Of a stretch of 64,000 bases of DNA, positions 25,941 to 36,428 are shown piece after piece. A program made the position numbers and the translations under genes. Numbering within the stretch: the stretch's first letter is position 1; each line of letters opens with the position of its first letter. Source of the DNA: JAXGPL01 sp040766985 (GTDB lineage: Bacteria > Bacillota > Sulfobacillia > JAUYEG01); contig JAXGPL010000008.1 of the NCBI GenBank assembly GCA_040766985.1, forward strand, positions 61,143 through 125,142, read 5' to 3'. The notes beneath the pieces are model-generated. The model ran no database searches, was not told the origin of the DNA, and saw nothing but the letters and a program-made list of their open reading frames with translations.

Positions 25941-27597
25941 TTGAAGATCTTACCGTTCGCGGTTCATTCCGAACCGAGTATTTCGTACCCCGAGGCGCTG
26001 GAGGCCGCGGTCACCCTTTTGACCTTCGAGAGCAAGCGGGGCAAGGGCACTGGATTCATCCTGCGGAAGACAGAGGAGATCGCCTGGGTATCCCGGTTTT
26101 TGTGGCCGATGGCTGCATTCCCCGTCGACCTGCCGGACACCGGCGCGGCGGGCACCGGGGACGAGTACGCCGTGCCGGGGCGCAAACTGCTGTTCTTTGA
26201 CCTGACCGGACTCACTTCGTCCAATATCCCCGTATTTCACCCACGGGAGGGCCTGGAGCTGGCCGAGCAGGCGGCCGGGAGCGAGATGTCCGTCGCTGAG
26301 TACACCGCGCTCGTCGAGCGCTGCCGGGACTCCCTGCGCCAGGCGAAGCCGCCCCTCGCGGGAGCCCTGTCGGCCGTCAAAGGCCTGGTCAGGCGGGGAT
26401 CCGGCGGCGAGGAGGTCACCGGTTTCCTATCCGGACACCAACACATGAGCAAGGACCTGCTGACACACCTCGCTGAGCAGGAGCCGCCGGAGTGGTACGC
26501 CCCGGAACTGGCGAGATTGCTCACCACCGAGGACGCGGCTCGCGTGGCCGAGGAACTGGCTGACCGGATCCGGGCGTATCTCGCCCAGGCGTCGCGGACT
26601 GGAAGGGGTCCTGCTGCAACTCCAACAAGGAGCCGAGGTGTACCCGGCACAACTGCCGACCAGCGGGATCAGATCAGCATGAGCTATGCCGGCCAGATCG
26701 ACGTGCCGGCCCGAAGTTGACCGTAATATCAACGGCTTCAGAGGGCGCTCGAAGAGCGGCTCAACGGGATTATGTCGCAGTACTCGACCACCTCGGCCGC
26801 CCAGGAGGCCGAGCTGAGCCGCGCTACGGCAGAGGAGGACCGGTTCCGGAGCATGGGTAAGGGCGCTGAGGCCCTCGCGGAGGCCTGCTGGGGCCGAACC
26901 GCCGATGCGCAGCGCAAGCTGGATGCCACCAACCGCGAACGCGACAATGCGATGCGCCAGGCCCGCGAGCACTTCCGGCAGATGATCGACCAGGAGAACG
27001 ACAAGATCAACAGCCTGGTCAAGGCCCGCGACCGCGAGTTCGCCGTTCTCGACACGGCAGAGAAGAAGCGGATAACGCCTGCGTGATCTCGCCAGCCGCC
27101 GCCGCCGCGGCGATCCAGCACGACCGCAAGGCTGCCGCAGACCTTGCCGCCCTGCTGGGACCCAGCGACCTGGTCGAGCGGATGCCGACGGAATTCGGGC
27201 TTCCGGTGTACATCGCCCGCCTCGACGGGCCGAAGGTGCGATATGTGGCGCTTCTCCCCCAGACCATCAAGCGCACCCGCAGTATTCAGGAGCGCGTCGG
27301 CAGCCTGGTCAGCGGGCTGATGGGCGGCCTGAGCCTGCCCGCGGACGTGCGCGTTCGCCGCGCTATGAGTCGGTGCTCGGACGTGCGCTGACGCGCGGTC
27401 AGGGCGCCGGCGCGGGCGACGGGCCGCCGCCGCCGTGGCGGTTTCGATCAACGGGCGCGGCGTCAAGCAATGTCCTCGCCAACCCCAGCTTTCTGAGCAT
27501 GGCCCTGGAGGGCCTGGACGCGCTCAAGGAGGGCAGCTGGCTCAAGGATAAGCAGTACGAGGAGCAAAAACAGGCCCTGGCAAAGATGTTCGGGTAA
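25941..27597 (+). CDS. Unknown protein with coiled-coil region, broken by several frameshifts
   Basis: TTG 25941 after TTGAGGAGGTG starts MKILPFAVHSEPSISYPEAL. Coding character then passes through several frames: the first to about 26600, a second with VLLQLQQGAEVYPAQLPTSG, a third with INGLQRALEERLNGIMSQYS (read to about 27086), then one with LPVYIARLDGPKVRYVALLP, and a last frame ending KQYEEQKQALAKMFG at 27597. Together they fit one protein of about 550 residues: a globular N-terminal part, a charged helical region likely forming a coiled coil (about 26750-27060), and a C-terminal domain. Two adjacent genes with a GTGA junction near 27083 are the alternative. I do not recognise the family and see no signal peptide. 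Confidence 0.5.
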
Positions 27598-27673
27598 CCG
27601 TCAAAGGCCGGCGGTACGCCGGGGGCAGCCCCGGCAGCAGACGGCGTCGCATGCATATGTGGGTCAGATGGAG

Positions 27674-27703
27674 GGCGCCCGGCAGGAGAAACTGCCGGGC
27701 GCC
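27674..27703. terminator. Bidirectional terminator hairpin
   Basis: A perfect 12-base stem, GGCGCCCGGCAG and CTGCCGGGCGCC, with a GAGAAA loop lies between two convergent genes, placed to stop transcription from both sides. Confidence 0.75.
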
Positions 27704-27758
27704 ACCTTTGCCTTGGCCGCCCCTGCCCTTCAGCGACCGCTGCGGCAGGCCACGGGAA

Positions 27759-29557
27759 TCACCGGCGCAGCCTGCGAAGTGCCCTTGCTTTGGCCAGGAA
27801 CTCCTCGACCACCGGAGCGTACTCGGGAGCGGTGGGGTCAAGTTCCGCCAATTGCGCGGAGAGAACAGCCACGCGGTTTTCGAGCAATAGACGTTCTTCG
27901 TCCGAGGTGGGCACCCCTTCGCCCTGCGCGTGTCCCCCGGTATCGCGGTCCACGGAGGCTACCCGCTCGGGGGCGTGGCCGAAAGAAGCTATGGGGGCCT
28001 TTGCCTCGTACTCGTCGTACCCGCCGTGGTACACCCGGATCCCGCCGTCCTCGAGGGAGACGATCCGTGAGCAGATCCGTCGAAGCAGGTAGCGGTCGTG
28101 GCTGACCAGTATGACCGCGCCCTCGTACCCCGCCAACGCGGCTTCGACCTGTTCACGCGAGGGCAGGTCGAGATAATTGGTGGGCTCGTCGAGCAGAAGG
28201 AGGTTGCTCGGCGACAGCAACAGCAGCAGTAACGCAAGCCTGGACCGTTCGCCGAGGCTGAGCGTGCCAACCGTTGCGAAGACCCGCTCTTCGCTGAACA
28301 AAAAGCTTCCCAGCAGGCTGCGGGCCTTAGGCTGGTCGGGAACCAGTTGGAGGACCTCGTCCAGAGCGCTCCTGTCGTCGTGCAGAGCCGAGGCGTGTTG
28401 GTCGAGATAGGCCGGCTTGGCCGCTGCCAGCCGGACGACATGTCCTGCGTCGGGCTCGGCCAGCCCCGCCAGAATCCTTAGCAAAGTGGTCTTGCCCGAG
28501 CCGTTGGGTCCGACGATACCGACCTTCTCACCGCGCCGCACGGCAAGATTGACCCCGGAGAACAGCGGCGAGGCGAAGGCCTTGGCCAGGTCTTCGGATA
28601 CGAGCACGAACCTGCCGAGCTTGCCGCCCGCCCGGATTTCGAGCCTGATCGTGCGCGGATCGCGCGGTCGCGCAACGCGTTCCGCTTCCAGCCGGTCGAG
28701 GCGCCGCTGCAGAGCCTGGCCGCGGCGCGAGATCGCTTTGGCCTTGCTGCGGTAGTACACCCATGATGAACGGATTTCGGTGTTCTTGCCGGCGCTGTCG
28801 TGGGCCTGTTCGAACCAGTTGGCCTGGCGGGCGACGGCGGCGCGCAGTTTGCGCGCAAGCCGCTCCTCGTCGCGGTACCGGGCGAGCAGGCTCTCGATCT
28901 CGGCCTCGCGCGCTGCGCGGTAAGCCGTATAGTTGCCCGGATAGGTGCGCGCGACCCCCTCGTCCAGCGCGACGACCTTGCCCGCCACCTGGTCGAGGAA
29001 GTAGCGGTCGTGTGACACGACAAGCACAGTGCCCGGAAACCCCCGCACCCAACCCGCCAACCACTTGAGGCCCGCGATGTCGAGATGGTTGGTCGGCTCG
29101 TCGAGGAGCAGGAAATCGGAGTCCTCGAGCCAAAGCCGGGCGAGCGCGCATCTGGTGCGTTCGCCCCCGCTCAACATCCCGAGGCGCTGTGTCAGACCCG
29201 TGCGGTCAAAGCCGAAGCGCCCGGCCGCCTCCTTGACGCGCCCCGGAGTTGGCGGCCTGCCGGCCTTGGTCACCGCTCGCATCAACTCGGACTGGACGTC
29301 CAGGTCGCGCTCGCGTGCGGTTGCCGGTCCAACGACTGCCTGAGGTAGCCGGTCCGGACCCCGGCCGCAGCCAGGCAACCGATCCCCCGTCGGGGTCCAG
29401 TTCACCTTCGGATTATGCGAAGCAGGGTCGTCTTGCCCCCACCGTTCGGTGCCACGAGGGCGACTTTCTCGCCCTCGTTGACCTCAAAGGAGACATCTGC
29501 GAGAACCTGCCGGGCGCCGAACGACTTGCTGACTTTGGAGGCACGAAGCAATTGCAT
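27759..29557 (-). CDS. ABC-F family ATPase, frameshifted near the N-terminus
   Basis: A soluble two-domain ABC-F protein; the family acts on ribosomes in translation or antibiotic protection. ATG 29557 follows GGGAGGGCTGAGG and gives MQLLRASKVSKSFGARQVL and Walker A APNGGGKTT. Between about 29405 and 29320 the reading passes through three frames (LDPDGGSVAWLRPG, then RTGYLRQSLD, then ARERDLDVQSELM). It then stays open to the stop with MLSGGERTRCALA, LLLDEPTNHLDI, a second Walker A GPNGSGKTT, LSLGERSRLAL and LLLDEPTNYLDL. The first Walker A has GGGKTT where GxxGxGKS/T is usual. Total about 600 residues. Which ABC-F subgroup this is cannot be told by eye. Confidence 0.87.
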
Positions 29558-29794
29558 CCTCAGCCCTCCCTGGGGCGGAGAACATCAGAAAGCCCATCGC
29601 ATGTGGCCGGGCCGGGTGCCGTTGACGGTCAGACCAGGTTGCCGAACAGACATAACACGAGTAGCTCGCTGACATTCACCGGAGATTCACGATTGGTGGG
29701 TCAAGTCGTCTACCTGCGCATCATCGTCTGTAAGGCTACCCTCCTCGGGGAGTGTTGCGGGCAACTGGTGCAGTTGCCGCGGAGCAGTTCAATG

Positions 29795-30745
29795 TTACTC
29801 CGCATCCGGCACGAAGGTCAACTCGCGGTCGGGCGCCGCGTCGGGCGCCGGGACCTGGGGGAGAGCCTCCGATGGAACCTGAGCCGAACCATTCGGCGCC
29901 GCCGCGGGAATACGGGCAAGGCGGTGCATAGCAGTCTCATAGGCTCCGGAATCGAACCACTTGATCAGTTCGGACGCGCGCATTACGGTCCAGGGCTGCT
30001 CGCTGCGGAGCGCGCTCACCACCCTGGCGAGCTTGTCGATGGCGTCGAAGTCGTATCCGCCGAATTCCCTGGCCTGGGCGCGGAAACCCTCGATGTCAAA
30101 AGACCTGTGCGGTGTCTCGACAGCCCCGCCGAGCTTAATCAGTGCGCGGCACGCGGCGTCGATATCCTGGCAGGCCAACAGCCCTGCCCTGTCGGCGCTG
30201 AAGTCGGACATCCGGAGCCAGTTGTTGAGCGACAACTGGAGCCCGCCTGAGAGCAGGCCGCCAATGCCGAAGGTCGCCGTCTTGAGGATATCGCCGAGGA
30301 CCGGCAGCACAGTGGCAATCTGGCTGTACACGACATGGCGGCTTCGGACGTGGCCGAGTTCATGGCCGAGAACGAAGAGCATCTCATCGTATTCAAGCCC
30401 ATCCAGCAGGACCGAAGACATGATCACGAGGGGGCGGTCCGCGCCGACGGTCAGGATCGAACTCAGTTCGATCTCCCAATCGACATACACGTCCGGCACT
30501 CCGGGGGCGTCGAGGACCCGGCAGACCTCCGCCGCCGCGTCGCATATCTGCTCAAAGCCCTTCCTGGTTGCCCGCACGTTGCTGCCCGCGTACTGCATAC
30601 GCAGGAGCCGTTCGATCCCGTACTGATTGAGCTTGGAAACCGCCATGCTCAAGGCAGCGTTGCTTTCCAGGGCCGCAAGGGCCCTGCGGTCGTAGGGGTG
30701 CTCGTAGTCGCGGGACCTGAGGCCTTTGAGGGCCAGTCTCTCCAT
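29795..30745 (-). CDS. M48-family zinc metalloprotease
   Basis: A 316-residue protein with the zinc motif HELGH in MLFVLGHELGHVRSRHVV and a downstream acidic ligand region MSDFSADRAGLLACQD, the typical M48 arrangement. ATG 30745 is nine bases from GGAGAG; nearer ATG and GTG codons are too close to that site. Segments around ATVLPVLGDILKTATFGIGG could contact a membrane, but there are no clear multi-pass helices as in HtpX. The C-terminus is Pro/Ala-rich. It is likely a cytoplasmic or peripheral peptidase; the substrate is unknown. Confidence 0.83.
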   Translation of the reverse strand: MERLALKGLRSRDYEHPYDRRALAALESNAALSMAVSKLNQYGIERLLRMQYAGSNVRATRKGFEQICDAAAEVCRVLDAPGVPDVYVDWEIELSSILTVGADRPLVIMSSVLLDGLEYDEMLFVLGHELGHVRSRHVVYSQIATVLPVLGDILKTATFGIGGLLSGGLQLSLNNWLRMSDFSADRAGLLACQDIDAACRALIKLGGAVETPHRSFDIEGFRAQAREFGGYDFDAIDKLARVVSALRSEQPWTVMRASELIKWFDSGAYETAMHRLARIPAAAPNGSAQVPSEALPQVPAPDAAPDRELTFVPDAE

Positions 30746-30805
30746 GGTCATCACTCTCCGTAGTGGGCGAAGGTAGCGGCGTTGGAGCTGGGTTTCAACA
30801 GGCGA

Positions 30806-30834
30806 CGGAGCCCATCCTGCGCGGATGGGCTCCG
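30806..30834. terminator. Terminator hairpin between the adaptor and M48 genes
   Basis: A perfect 12-base stem, CGGAGCCCATCC and GGATGGGCTCCG, with a TGCGC loop lies just past the end of the minus-strand adaptor gene. The T-run after it is poor. Confidence 0.6.
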
Positions 30835-30865
30835 AACGGGCCGAAAGTACTGTGATGCCCCAGGC

Positions 30866-33175
30866 TCAGTGCGGACAGCAGGGGCAGTTACACGGCCTTT
30901 CCTTCTCGCGCAGGACTATCTCGGTGCCGGCTGAGACGCCCTTCAGGATTTCGACTCGCGAGCCGTCCGATACCCCGGTTATCACATATACCCACTCGAC
31001 CTCGCCCTTCCAGGTGCGGCTCTGGCGGACTACGCTGCCCTGCTGGTCTTTCTTCGGGTCGACCACAACCCGGACGGCCTGGGCTCCATACCGCTCCTGT
31101 ACGGCCTCCACCGGAACCGTCGGGACGCCGGGGCGCACGTCGGTCACGATATCCACCACGCATGACATCCCGCAGAGCAGTCCCGGAGTGGTCGGCAGGC
31201 GCAACCGGATGGGGTACACGGGTCCGCTCGCGGACTGCTGTGACGTCTGCTCGACCTCCACCAACTCGCCCAAGACCGGCGCGTTGGATACCGCAGGAAA
31301 CAATACCTCGACCTGAGCGCCGAGTTGAAGGTGATTGACGTCTGCCTGGCCGACATCGGCCAGGACCTCAAGCGCCGAGACGTCTGCCATTGTCAAGAGA
31401 GGCGTGCCGCTGTTGACCACGCTTCCCGGCTCGACAAGCACTGCGGTCACGGTCCCGGAGGCATTGGCCCGCACGTTAAGCGCTTCCCGTTCGAGAATCC
31501 TCTGCGCCGCCGACAGTTCGCCCGATTGGATCGATAGGATGGCCTGCCGCAGCGACGGCCCCGCAATCGGCAACAGCAGCGATGGATCGGCCGGCATATC
31601 CTGGCCCTCCGGGTATGCGCCGGCCTTCAGCAGAGTGTCGTTTTCCAGCGTGACCAGCGGGGTTCCCTCGGTCACATTCGCGCCTTCAAGCACGTGCACG
31701 GCCGCCACAGTCCCGGCCGCACCAAAGAACACCTGCCGTTCCTCCGCTGCAGTGGCGACCGCCACTGCCGAGACGTCTTCAACCTTGACGGGCAGGTACG
31801 CGCGACCGGGAGTCCCCGGCCAAGGCTGCAGCGGTTCGTGGACCTCCACGAGCAGGGTCGCCGTTGTGGCGCCCTGCCCCGCCACCGGCATTGTCTTGCC
31901 GACGATCACGCCGTCGAGATCCGTCTCCTTGAGCGAGGGCAATTCAACCCGGACCTGGTCTCCAGCTTCAACCCAGGCGAGGTCGACCAGCGGCGCGGCC
32001 ACGCTCAGCAGCAGGCGATCGTCCGGAATAATCTGGACGAGCAGGTCCCCCGGCGCGATCTCCTTGCCGGAGGCGCCCGCGATGCCGACGGCCCGCCCTG
32101 CGTAAGGCGCAACCACCGTCAGCCCGCGGACGCGCTTGTCGAGATCCCGCCAGTTTAGCTCGGCCTGGACGCACTGGAGCCGGATGGTCTCCAGGATGGG
32201 CTCGCCCTCAAGATACCGGTAGCGTATCGACTCATATCGCACCCATGCCTGATCGTACGCAACTTTTGCCTGGTCGCGCTGGGCTACTAGCGACGGGTTG
32301 CTGAGTTCCAGGATCACCTCGCCGGCAGCGACCTTCTGTCCTTCCACGGCGCTCGACTTAGCGATGACCGCCTTGTCGGTTGCCCGGATCACTCCCTCGT
32401 CCGGGAGCACGACGATGCCCTCGCAGGGGCGGCGCGAGCCTAAGGCCGAGAGGGTGACATTCACGGTGCTGCCCGGCGTGATCTTGCCGTTGCTCTCGAA
32501 CTCGACCTCAACCTCGACCGTTCCTTTGCCGGCCACTCCCTTGATCACGCCGCCAACCTCGCTGACCTGCCCTTGGAAACCAAGGCCGGTAAGGGAGGGC
32601 ACCGTAACGGTCGCCGGTTGACCCGGCCGAAGGCCGGGGCGCAGGTGCTCGGGCGCGTCGATGGTGACAGTCATGCGTCCGGGATCGTCGATCACCGCCG
32701 CGACGCCGCCTCGCTGGACGATGTCACCGGCCTCTACCGCGAGCGATGAAACCCGCCCCGCGACCGGCGCCGTCAACCTGGTCGCCAGGGCCTGTTTGAA
32801 GACATCCTCGAACTGCAGCCGGGCGAGGTCCACCGAGACCTGAGCCTGCCGCCCGGATAGCTCCAGCTGCGGATTGTCAAGGCGCATGAGCGTCTGCCCG
32901 GCTACGACCGCATCACCCGCCTTGACCAGGACGGACGCGACGGTCCCGCTCGATCCGGAACGCACCGTGTTCTCGCGGGCGGCCACCACCGTGCCCGGCC
33001 TGACAACCGTACGCGCGATGTTGGTGTACTCGACGAAAGTCGTCTCGTATTTGGCGGCCAGAGTATCCAGTGAATACCAATAGCCGCCGTAGAACGCCAG
33101 GCCCAACAGCGCCGCGGCAACCACAGCGAAGCCCGCCCGCCGGACCAGCGTGTTTTGGCTGGCTAGCCTGAGCAT
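30866..33175 (-). CDS. MacA/HlyD-like adaptor with three barrel-sandwich units
   Basis: A 769-residue membrane-anchored adaptor. ATG 33175 follows GAGGGGGG; an N-terminal membrane helix (AGFAVVAAALLGLAFYG) is followed by an extracytoplasmic body. Paired lipoyl-like half-motifs occur three times: residues about 71-103 with 134-163, 265-300 with 365-395, and 490-520 with 580-608, for example SGTVASVLVKAGDAVVAGQ and SGTVTAVLVEPGSVVNSG. Normal MacA or HlyD proteins have one such unit and 350-450 residues, so this looks like an internal triplication. The C-terminus is Cys-rich (RPCNCPCCPH). It precedes two FtsX-type permeases in the same direction and would link them to the cell surface. Confidence 0.8.
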   Translation of the reverse strand: MLRLASQNTLVRRAGFAVVAAALLGLAFYGGYWYSLDTLAAKYETTFVEYTNIARTVVRPGTVVAARENTVRSGSSGTVASVLVKAGDAVVAGQTLMRLDNPQLELSGRQAQVSVDLARLQFEDVFKQALATRLTAPVAGRVSSLAVEAGDIVQRGGVAAVIDDPGRMTVTIDAPEHLRPGLRPGQPATVTVPSLTGLGFQGQVSEVGGVIKGVAGKGTVEVEVEFESNGKITPGSTVNVTLSALGSRRPCEGIVVLPDEGVIRATDKAVIAKSSAVEGQKVAAGEVILELSNPSLVAQRDQAKVAYDQAWVRYESIRYRYLEGEPILETIRLQCVQAELNWRDLDKRVRGLTVVAPYAGRAVGIAGASGKEIAPGDLLVQIIPDDRLLLSVAAPLVDLAWVEAGDQVRVELPSLKETDLDGVIVGKTMPVAGQGATTATLLVEVHEPLQPWPGTPGRAYLPVKVEDVSAVAVATAAEERQVFFGAAGTVAAVHVLEGANVTEGTPLVTLENDTLLKAGAYPEGQDMPADPSLLLPIAGPSLRQAILSIQSGELSAAQRILEREALNVRANASGTVTAVLVEPGSVVNSGTPLLTMADVSALEVLADVGQADVNHLQLGAQVEVLFPAVSNAPVLGELVEVEQTSQQSASGPVYPIRLRLPTTPGLLCGMSCVVDIVTDVRPGVPTVPVEAVQERYGAQAVRVVVDPKKDQQGSVVRQSRTWKGEVEWVYVITGVSDGSRVEILKGVSAGTEIVLREKERPCNCPCCPH

Positions 33176-33266
33176 CGGATCAACCCCCCCTCGAAGACTG
33201 CAGAACGAAACCCTGGCCGCGGCGCATGCAGGGGCCGGCCGCATGCACGAAGCTTCCCCTCCCCTG

Positions 33267-34637
33267 CTACCGGTGAGCGGCTATCCGCCGCCCCGGACCC
33301 GCGGCCGATCCGCCGCCCCCGCCGACCCTTTGGCGGAAGACCGCAATCACCTTGCGGCCAAGGAGCAGTTCGGTCACGGTTGCCACGCTGGCCATGGCGA
33401 TCGGCAACAGCGAAGATAGCCCCAAAACGGCGGCCGTGACGGCCGTCGCCCGAAGCACCAACAGGAGAGGCAGGCGGCGACCAAGCCAGACCGTCAGAAG
33501 AACGAACGAGGCGGCCAGGCCCACGGCGAGGCCGGCCAGCCCGGTATACGTAACTTCAAGGCCGAACACAGCGGCAATATCCACCCCCGAAAACCCCACG
33601 GCCTTGAGCACGGCGATCTCCCGCCGCCGGTCAAGGAAACCAAGCAGAAACATCGTCAGGGCCCCTACGCCCACGAACGACAGCGATAGAAGGACGATCC
33701 CGCTCAGCGGCGTCGTCTGGCCGCCGACGCTCGACTCGAGGGCATACTCGGCCACCTTGTCGTTCCAGGCCCGCGCAATCGGATAGCGCGGGTGGAAGTG
33801 GAGCAGATTGTCGCTGTCACGGAAGCCGGTTTCGGTCGCCCAGTGCATGAACGCGAGGGGGTCGGTCCCCGGCGCGAGACGGACGACGTATGTGTTGGGC
33901 TCGAAGTTGGACAGGACACGGGGGTAATGTGCCGCGATGCTGCCGGTGTACTCCTCGCCGAAGCGGTCCGGCAACCACCCGATGGCCCCGTCAAAGAAGG
34001 GGTGGTCCAGGCTGAATACTCCCGAGACCGTGAGTTCGCCATCCGTGCACTCGGCTCGCTCGGTATCCACCGCGATGTACGGCACCGCCGCGCCCGGGGC
34101 AAGCCCCAGCCTACCCGCGATCGCCGCGGGCACCGCAACTTCCATCGGCCCCGTCGGCGGGCCGCCGGCGATGAACGAGGCGCCCAGGTCATCCCAGAGG
34201 GCAGACGGAACCGAGAACAGCTCGTCGGTCCCCCACGGCAGCTCCAACGTGACGAACCTGCTCACATGGCACTCGGCCACGTAAGGGCAGGACCGCATCA
34301 GATCAAGTTCGCTTCCCGGCTCGTCGGTGACGAGGGTGCGGAGGCGGGTTTCGGTCTCGGGTACTTCGACGGTGGCGGGATCCTGGAGAAAACGGACCTG
34401 CAAATACATCCAGCCTGTCAACTCGATGACGACCGTGTCGCTGAGGCCGAGATCAGCCTGGGGGACCAGCCCGGCCATGGTCTGGGCCGTGAAGATCGAG
34501 GTGGCCAAGTAGCTGGCGATAGCGAGGGCCGTGAGCAAGATCAGCACGACTGTGCGCATCCGCCAATGCCAGAGGTTGCGCAATGCCAGCGGAGTGGCCT
34601 CGCGGAGCGAGGTGCGGTGTTCTTCCCTGGATCTCAT
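33267..34637 (-). CDS. MacB/FtsX-type ABC permease
   Basis: A 456-residue permease with one N-terminal membrane helix (MRTVVLILLTALAIASYL), a large extracytoplasmic domain of about 250 residues and three C-terminal helices, including LLSLSFVGVGALTMFLLGFL followed by RRREIAVLKAVGF, the cytoplasmic coupling motif of this family. ATG 34637 follows GGAGGTGC and overlaps the upstream permease stop as ATGA. MacB-type permeases transmit ATPase movement across the membrane to expel substrates or lipids. It has no fused ATPase and no ATPase gene is adjacent. Confidence 0.82.
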   Translation of the reverse strand: MRSREEHRTSLREATPLALRNLWHWRMRTVVLILLTALAIASYLATSIFTAQTMAGLVPQADLGLSDTVVIELTGWMYLQVRFLQDPATVEVPETETRLRTLVTDEPGSELDLMRSCPYVAECHVSRFVTLELPWGTDELFSVPSALWDDLGASFIAGGPPTGPMEVAVPAAIAGRLGLAPGAAVPYIAVDTERAECTDGELTVSGVFSLDHPFFDGAIGWLPDRFGEEYTGSIAAHYPRVLSNFEPNTYVVRLAPGTDPLAFMHWATETGFRDSDNLLHFHPRYPIARAWNDKVAEYALESSVGGQTTPLSGIVLLSLSFVGVGALTMFLLGFLDRRREIAVLKAVGFSGVDIAAVFGLEVTYTGLAGLAVGLAASFVLLTVWLGRRLPLLLVLRATAVTAAVLGLSSLLPIAMASVATVTELLLGRKVIAVFRQRVGGGGGSAAGPGRRIAAHR

Positions 34638-36147
34638 TCCTCGCGAAGCACCTCCATGGTCGAGATGGACGTGCTGCGAATCGCGGGCGCGAGCCCGAAG
34701 GCCGCGGCGCACAGGACGCACGCCCCAATCACCTTTGCCCCGTCGGCAAGGGCGGAGGCGCCGATCGCCCCGAGTTCCACCTTGCTCGAGAGCTGGCTCC
34801 ACACCACGGCGAACCGGACGATACCGAAACCGCACGCCGCCCCCAACCCGCTGACGAGCGTGATCTCCGCCAGGACCATGGCCATAATGTCGCGGCGTTT
34901 GGCGCCGATGGCTCGCAGCACGCCGATCTCGCGCCTCCGGTGCGTCAGCATGACCAGGCTGTTCGCCGCCACAACAAGGGCGGCCAAGAGCGAGGTCAGG
35001 ACCAGGAGGATGTACTTGACCTGGGCCGGCAGCGTGACCTGGCCGGCGACGACTCCGGTACCGCTGGGCGAGCGCCGCCACTGGGACCACTGCTCCGGCA
35101 GCCCGCCGCGTTCCGCCCCGGCCGCCGCGGCTGAGGGGATGCTCACGACAGTGCAGTCGGGAAGGGCCTCGCGGAGGCGGGCGGCCACGTTCTCGACAGT
35201 CGTCAAGTTGCGCACGGAAACCGACACCTGTGGAACGGCTATCGGCGCGCCACCGGAGACCTCCGCCCAGATCCGTTCGAACACGTCGTCGGGGATCAGG
35301 ACCTGCGGCGTGGAATAGACCAACTCGCGGCCTCCGATCGAGACCGTCCCCGGAAACCGGTATCCCCCGATGACCCTGAACCGGAACCCTGCCGCGTCGG
35401 CGTAGTTGAAAAGCGCGTCGCCCGGCGCCCCCTCCGCGTCGGGGCTCCCCGGCATCGTTAATCTCGGGACCATCAGCTCCATCGTGCCGCCGAAGGACGA
35501 CGAGAACGCGCCCGGCTGGCCGTAGCCGGCGGTCGCCCCCCGCCCGATGTCGACCACCGCGCGCATCAGCCCCTCATCTACCACCGAGAGGGGCCTTCCC
35601 GCCGCGAGGTAGTCCTGCATGAAGAATGAGTTGAGGTCCTTGTCGATGTTTCGCCCCTGAGCTGTCAGGCCGCCCTTGGTGGCCTCTGCGTCAGGTCGTG
35701 CGCGCCAGCCAAGGCGGGCAGGACAAGGTAGGATAGATGTCGACGACGCAGTCTTGGGCTCGAAGGCGCGCCGTGATCTCGTCCAGGTCGGGAACCACTG
35801 TGGGCCCTCCGACACAGCCACACCCCGTAGTCGCAGCTCTCCGGGCAGCAGCGCATTCGTCACCTGAAGTCTCGGTCAAGGCTTCAAACCCGAGGTTCTT
35901 TCCCCGCCGATACCCCCCGCTCCCCGCGCCCTGATCCTCGGCCTGCCCAACGGCGGTTTCCGAGGTGAGGGAAAGGGCCTTTGGGAAAACCATGATATCT
36001 CCGCCCGCGAACACTCCGGTGCGGCACGTAGGCCTGCGCCGGATACCCCGCGGCGAGGGTCAGGCTGCCGCTGAGGACCATGGCTGCGACCGCCATGCTG
36101 ATCACCGATAGCAGGCTGCGGGAGAGGTTGCGCCGGGCGTTGGTCAT
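34634..36147 (-). CDS. MacB/FtsX-type ABC permease, frameshifted in the N-terminal half
   Basis: The C-terminal half is continuous: an extracytoplasmic domain, then YILLVLTSLLAALVVAANSL, the HRRREIGVLRAIGAKR coupling motif and two further helices. Upstream coding passes to a second frame (VFPKALSLTSETAVGQAEDQ, 35691-36014) and a third containing the start MTNARRNLSRSLLSVISMAV, whose first helix VAAMVLSGSLTLAAG is typical. Assembled length is about 500 residues from ATG 36147. At least two single-base shifts, near 35680 and 36000, are needed. The protein pairs with the permease downstream. Cys residues in the extracytoplasmic part (TTGCGCVGG) are unusual. Confidence 0.75.
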
Positions 36148-36428
36148 TCCCAGCCTTAGGAACAAAACCGATGGAATTTCCTGCCGGCGACCGTCGCGCC
36201 GGTGAAGAAGAGACAGCTTGGGGATGGGCCGCCGGGCTGCCTGTGTTCGCCGTTGGTTGCAGGAACCTCTCCAACCTTTGGATTTTGTTGCTGCGGCAGG
36301 GATAGTGTTGCGAAGGGCTTGGTTGGCGCGATCGCAACCGAGCAGGGATAGCCGAATAGCAGCGGGAAGCCTTGGCGGGGCGGCGGCAGCCGGACCGCTA
36401 CTCCAAGACAAGACGGGTGGTGCTGACC

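Noticed and set aside
27759..29557. ABC-F protein as the missing ATPase of the FtsX-type exporter
   Set aside because: It is a soluble two-domain ABC-F ATPase with the LDEPTNHLD signature; this family acts on ribosomes and does not energise MacB-type permeases.
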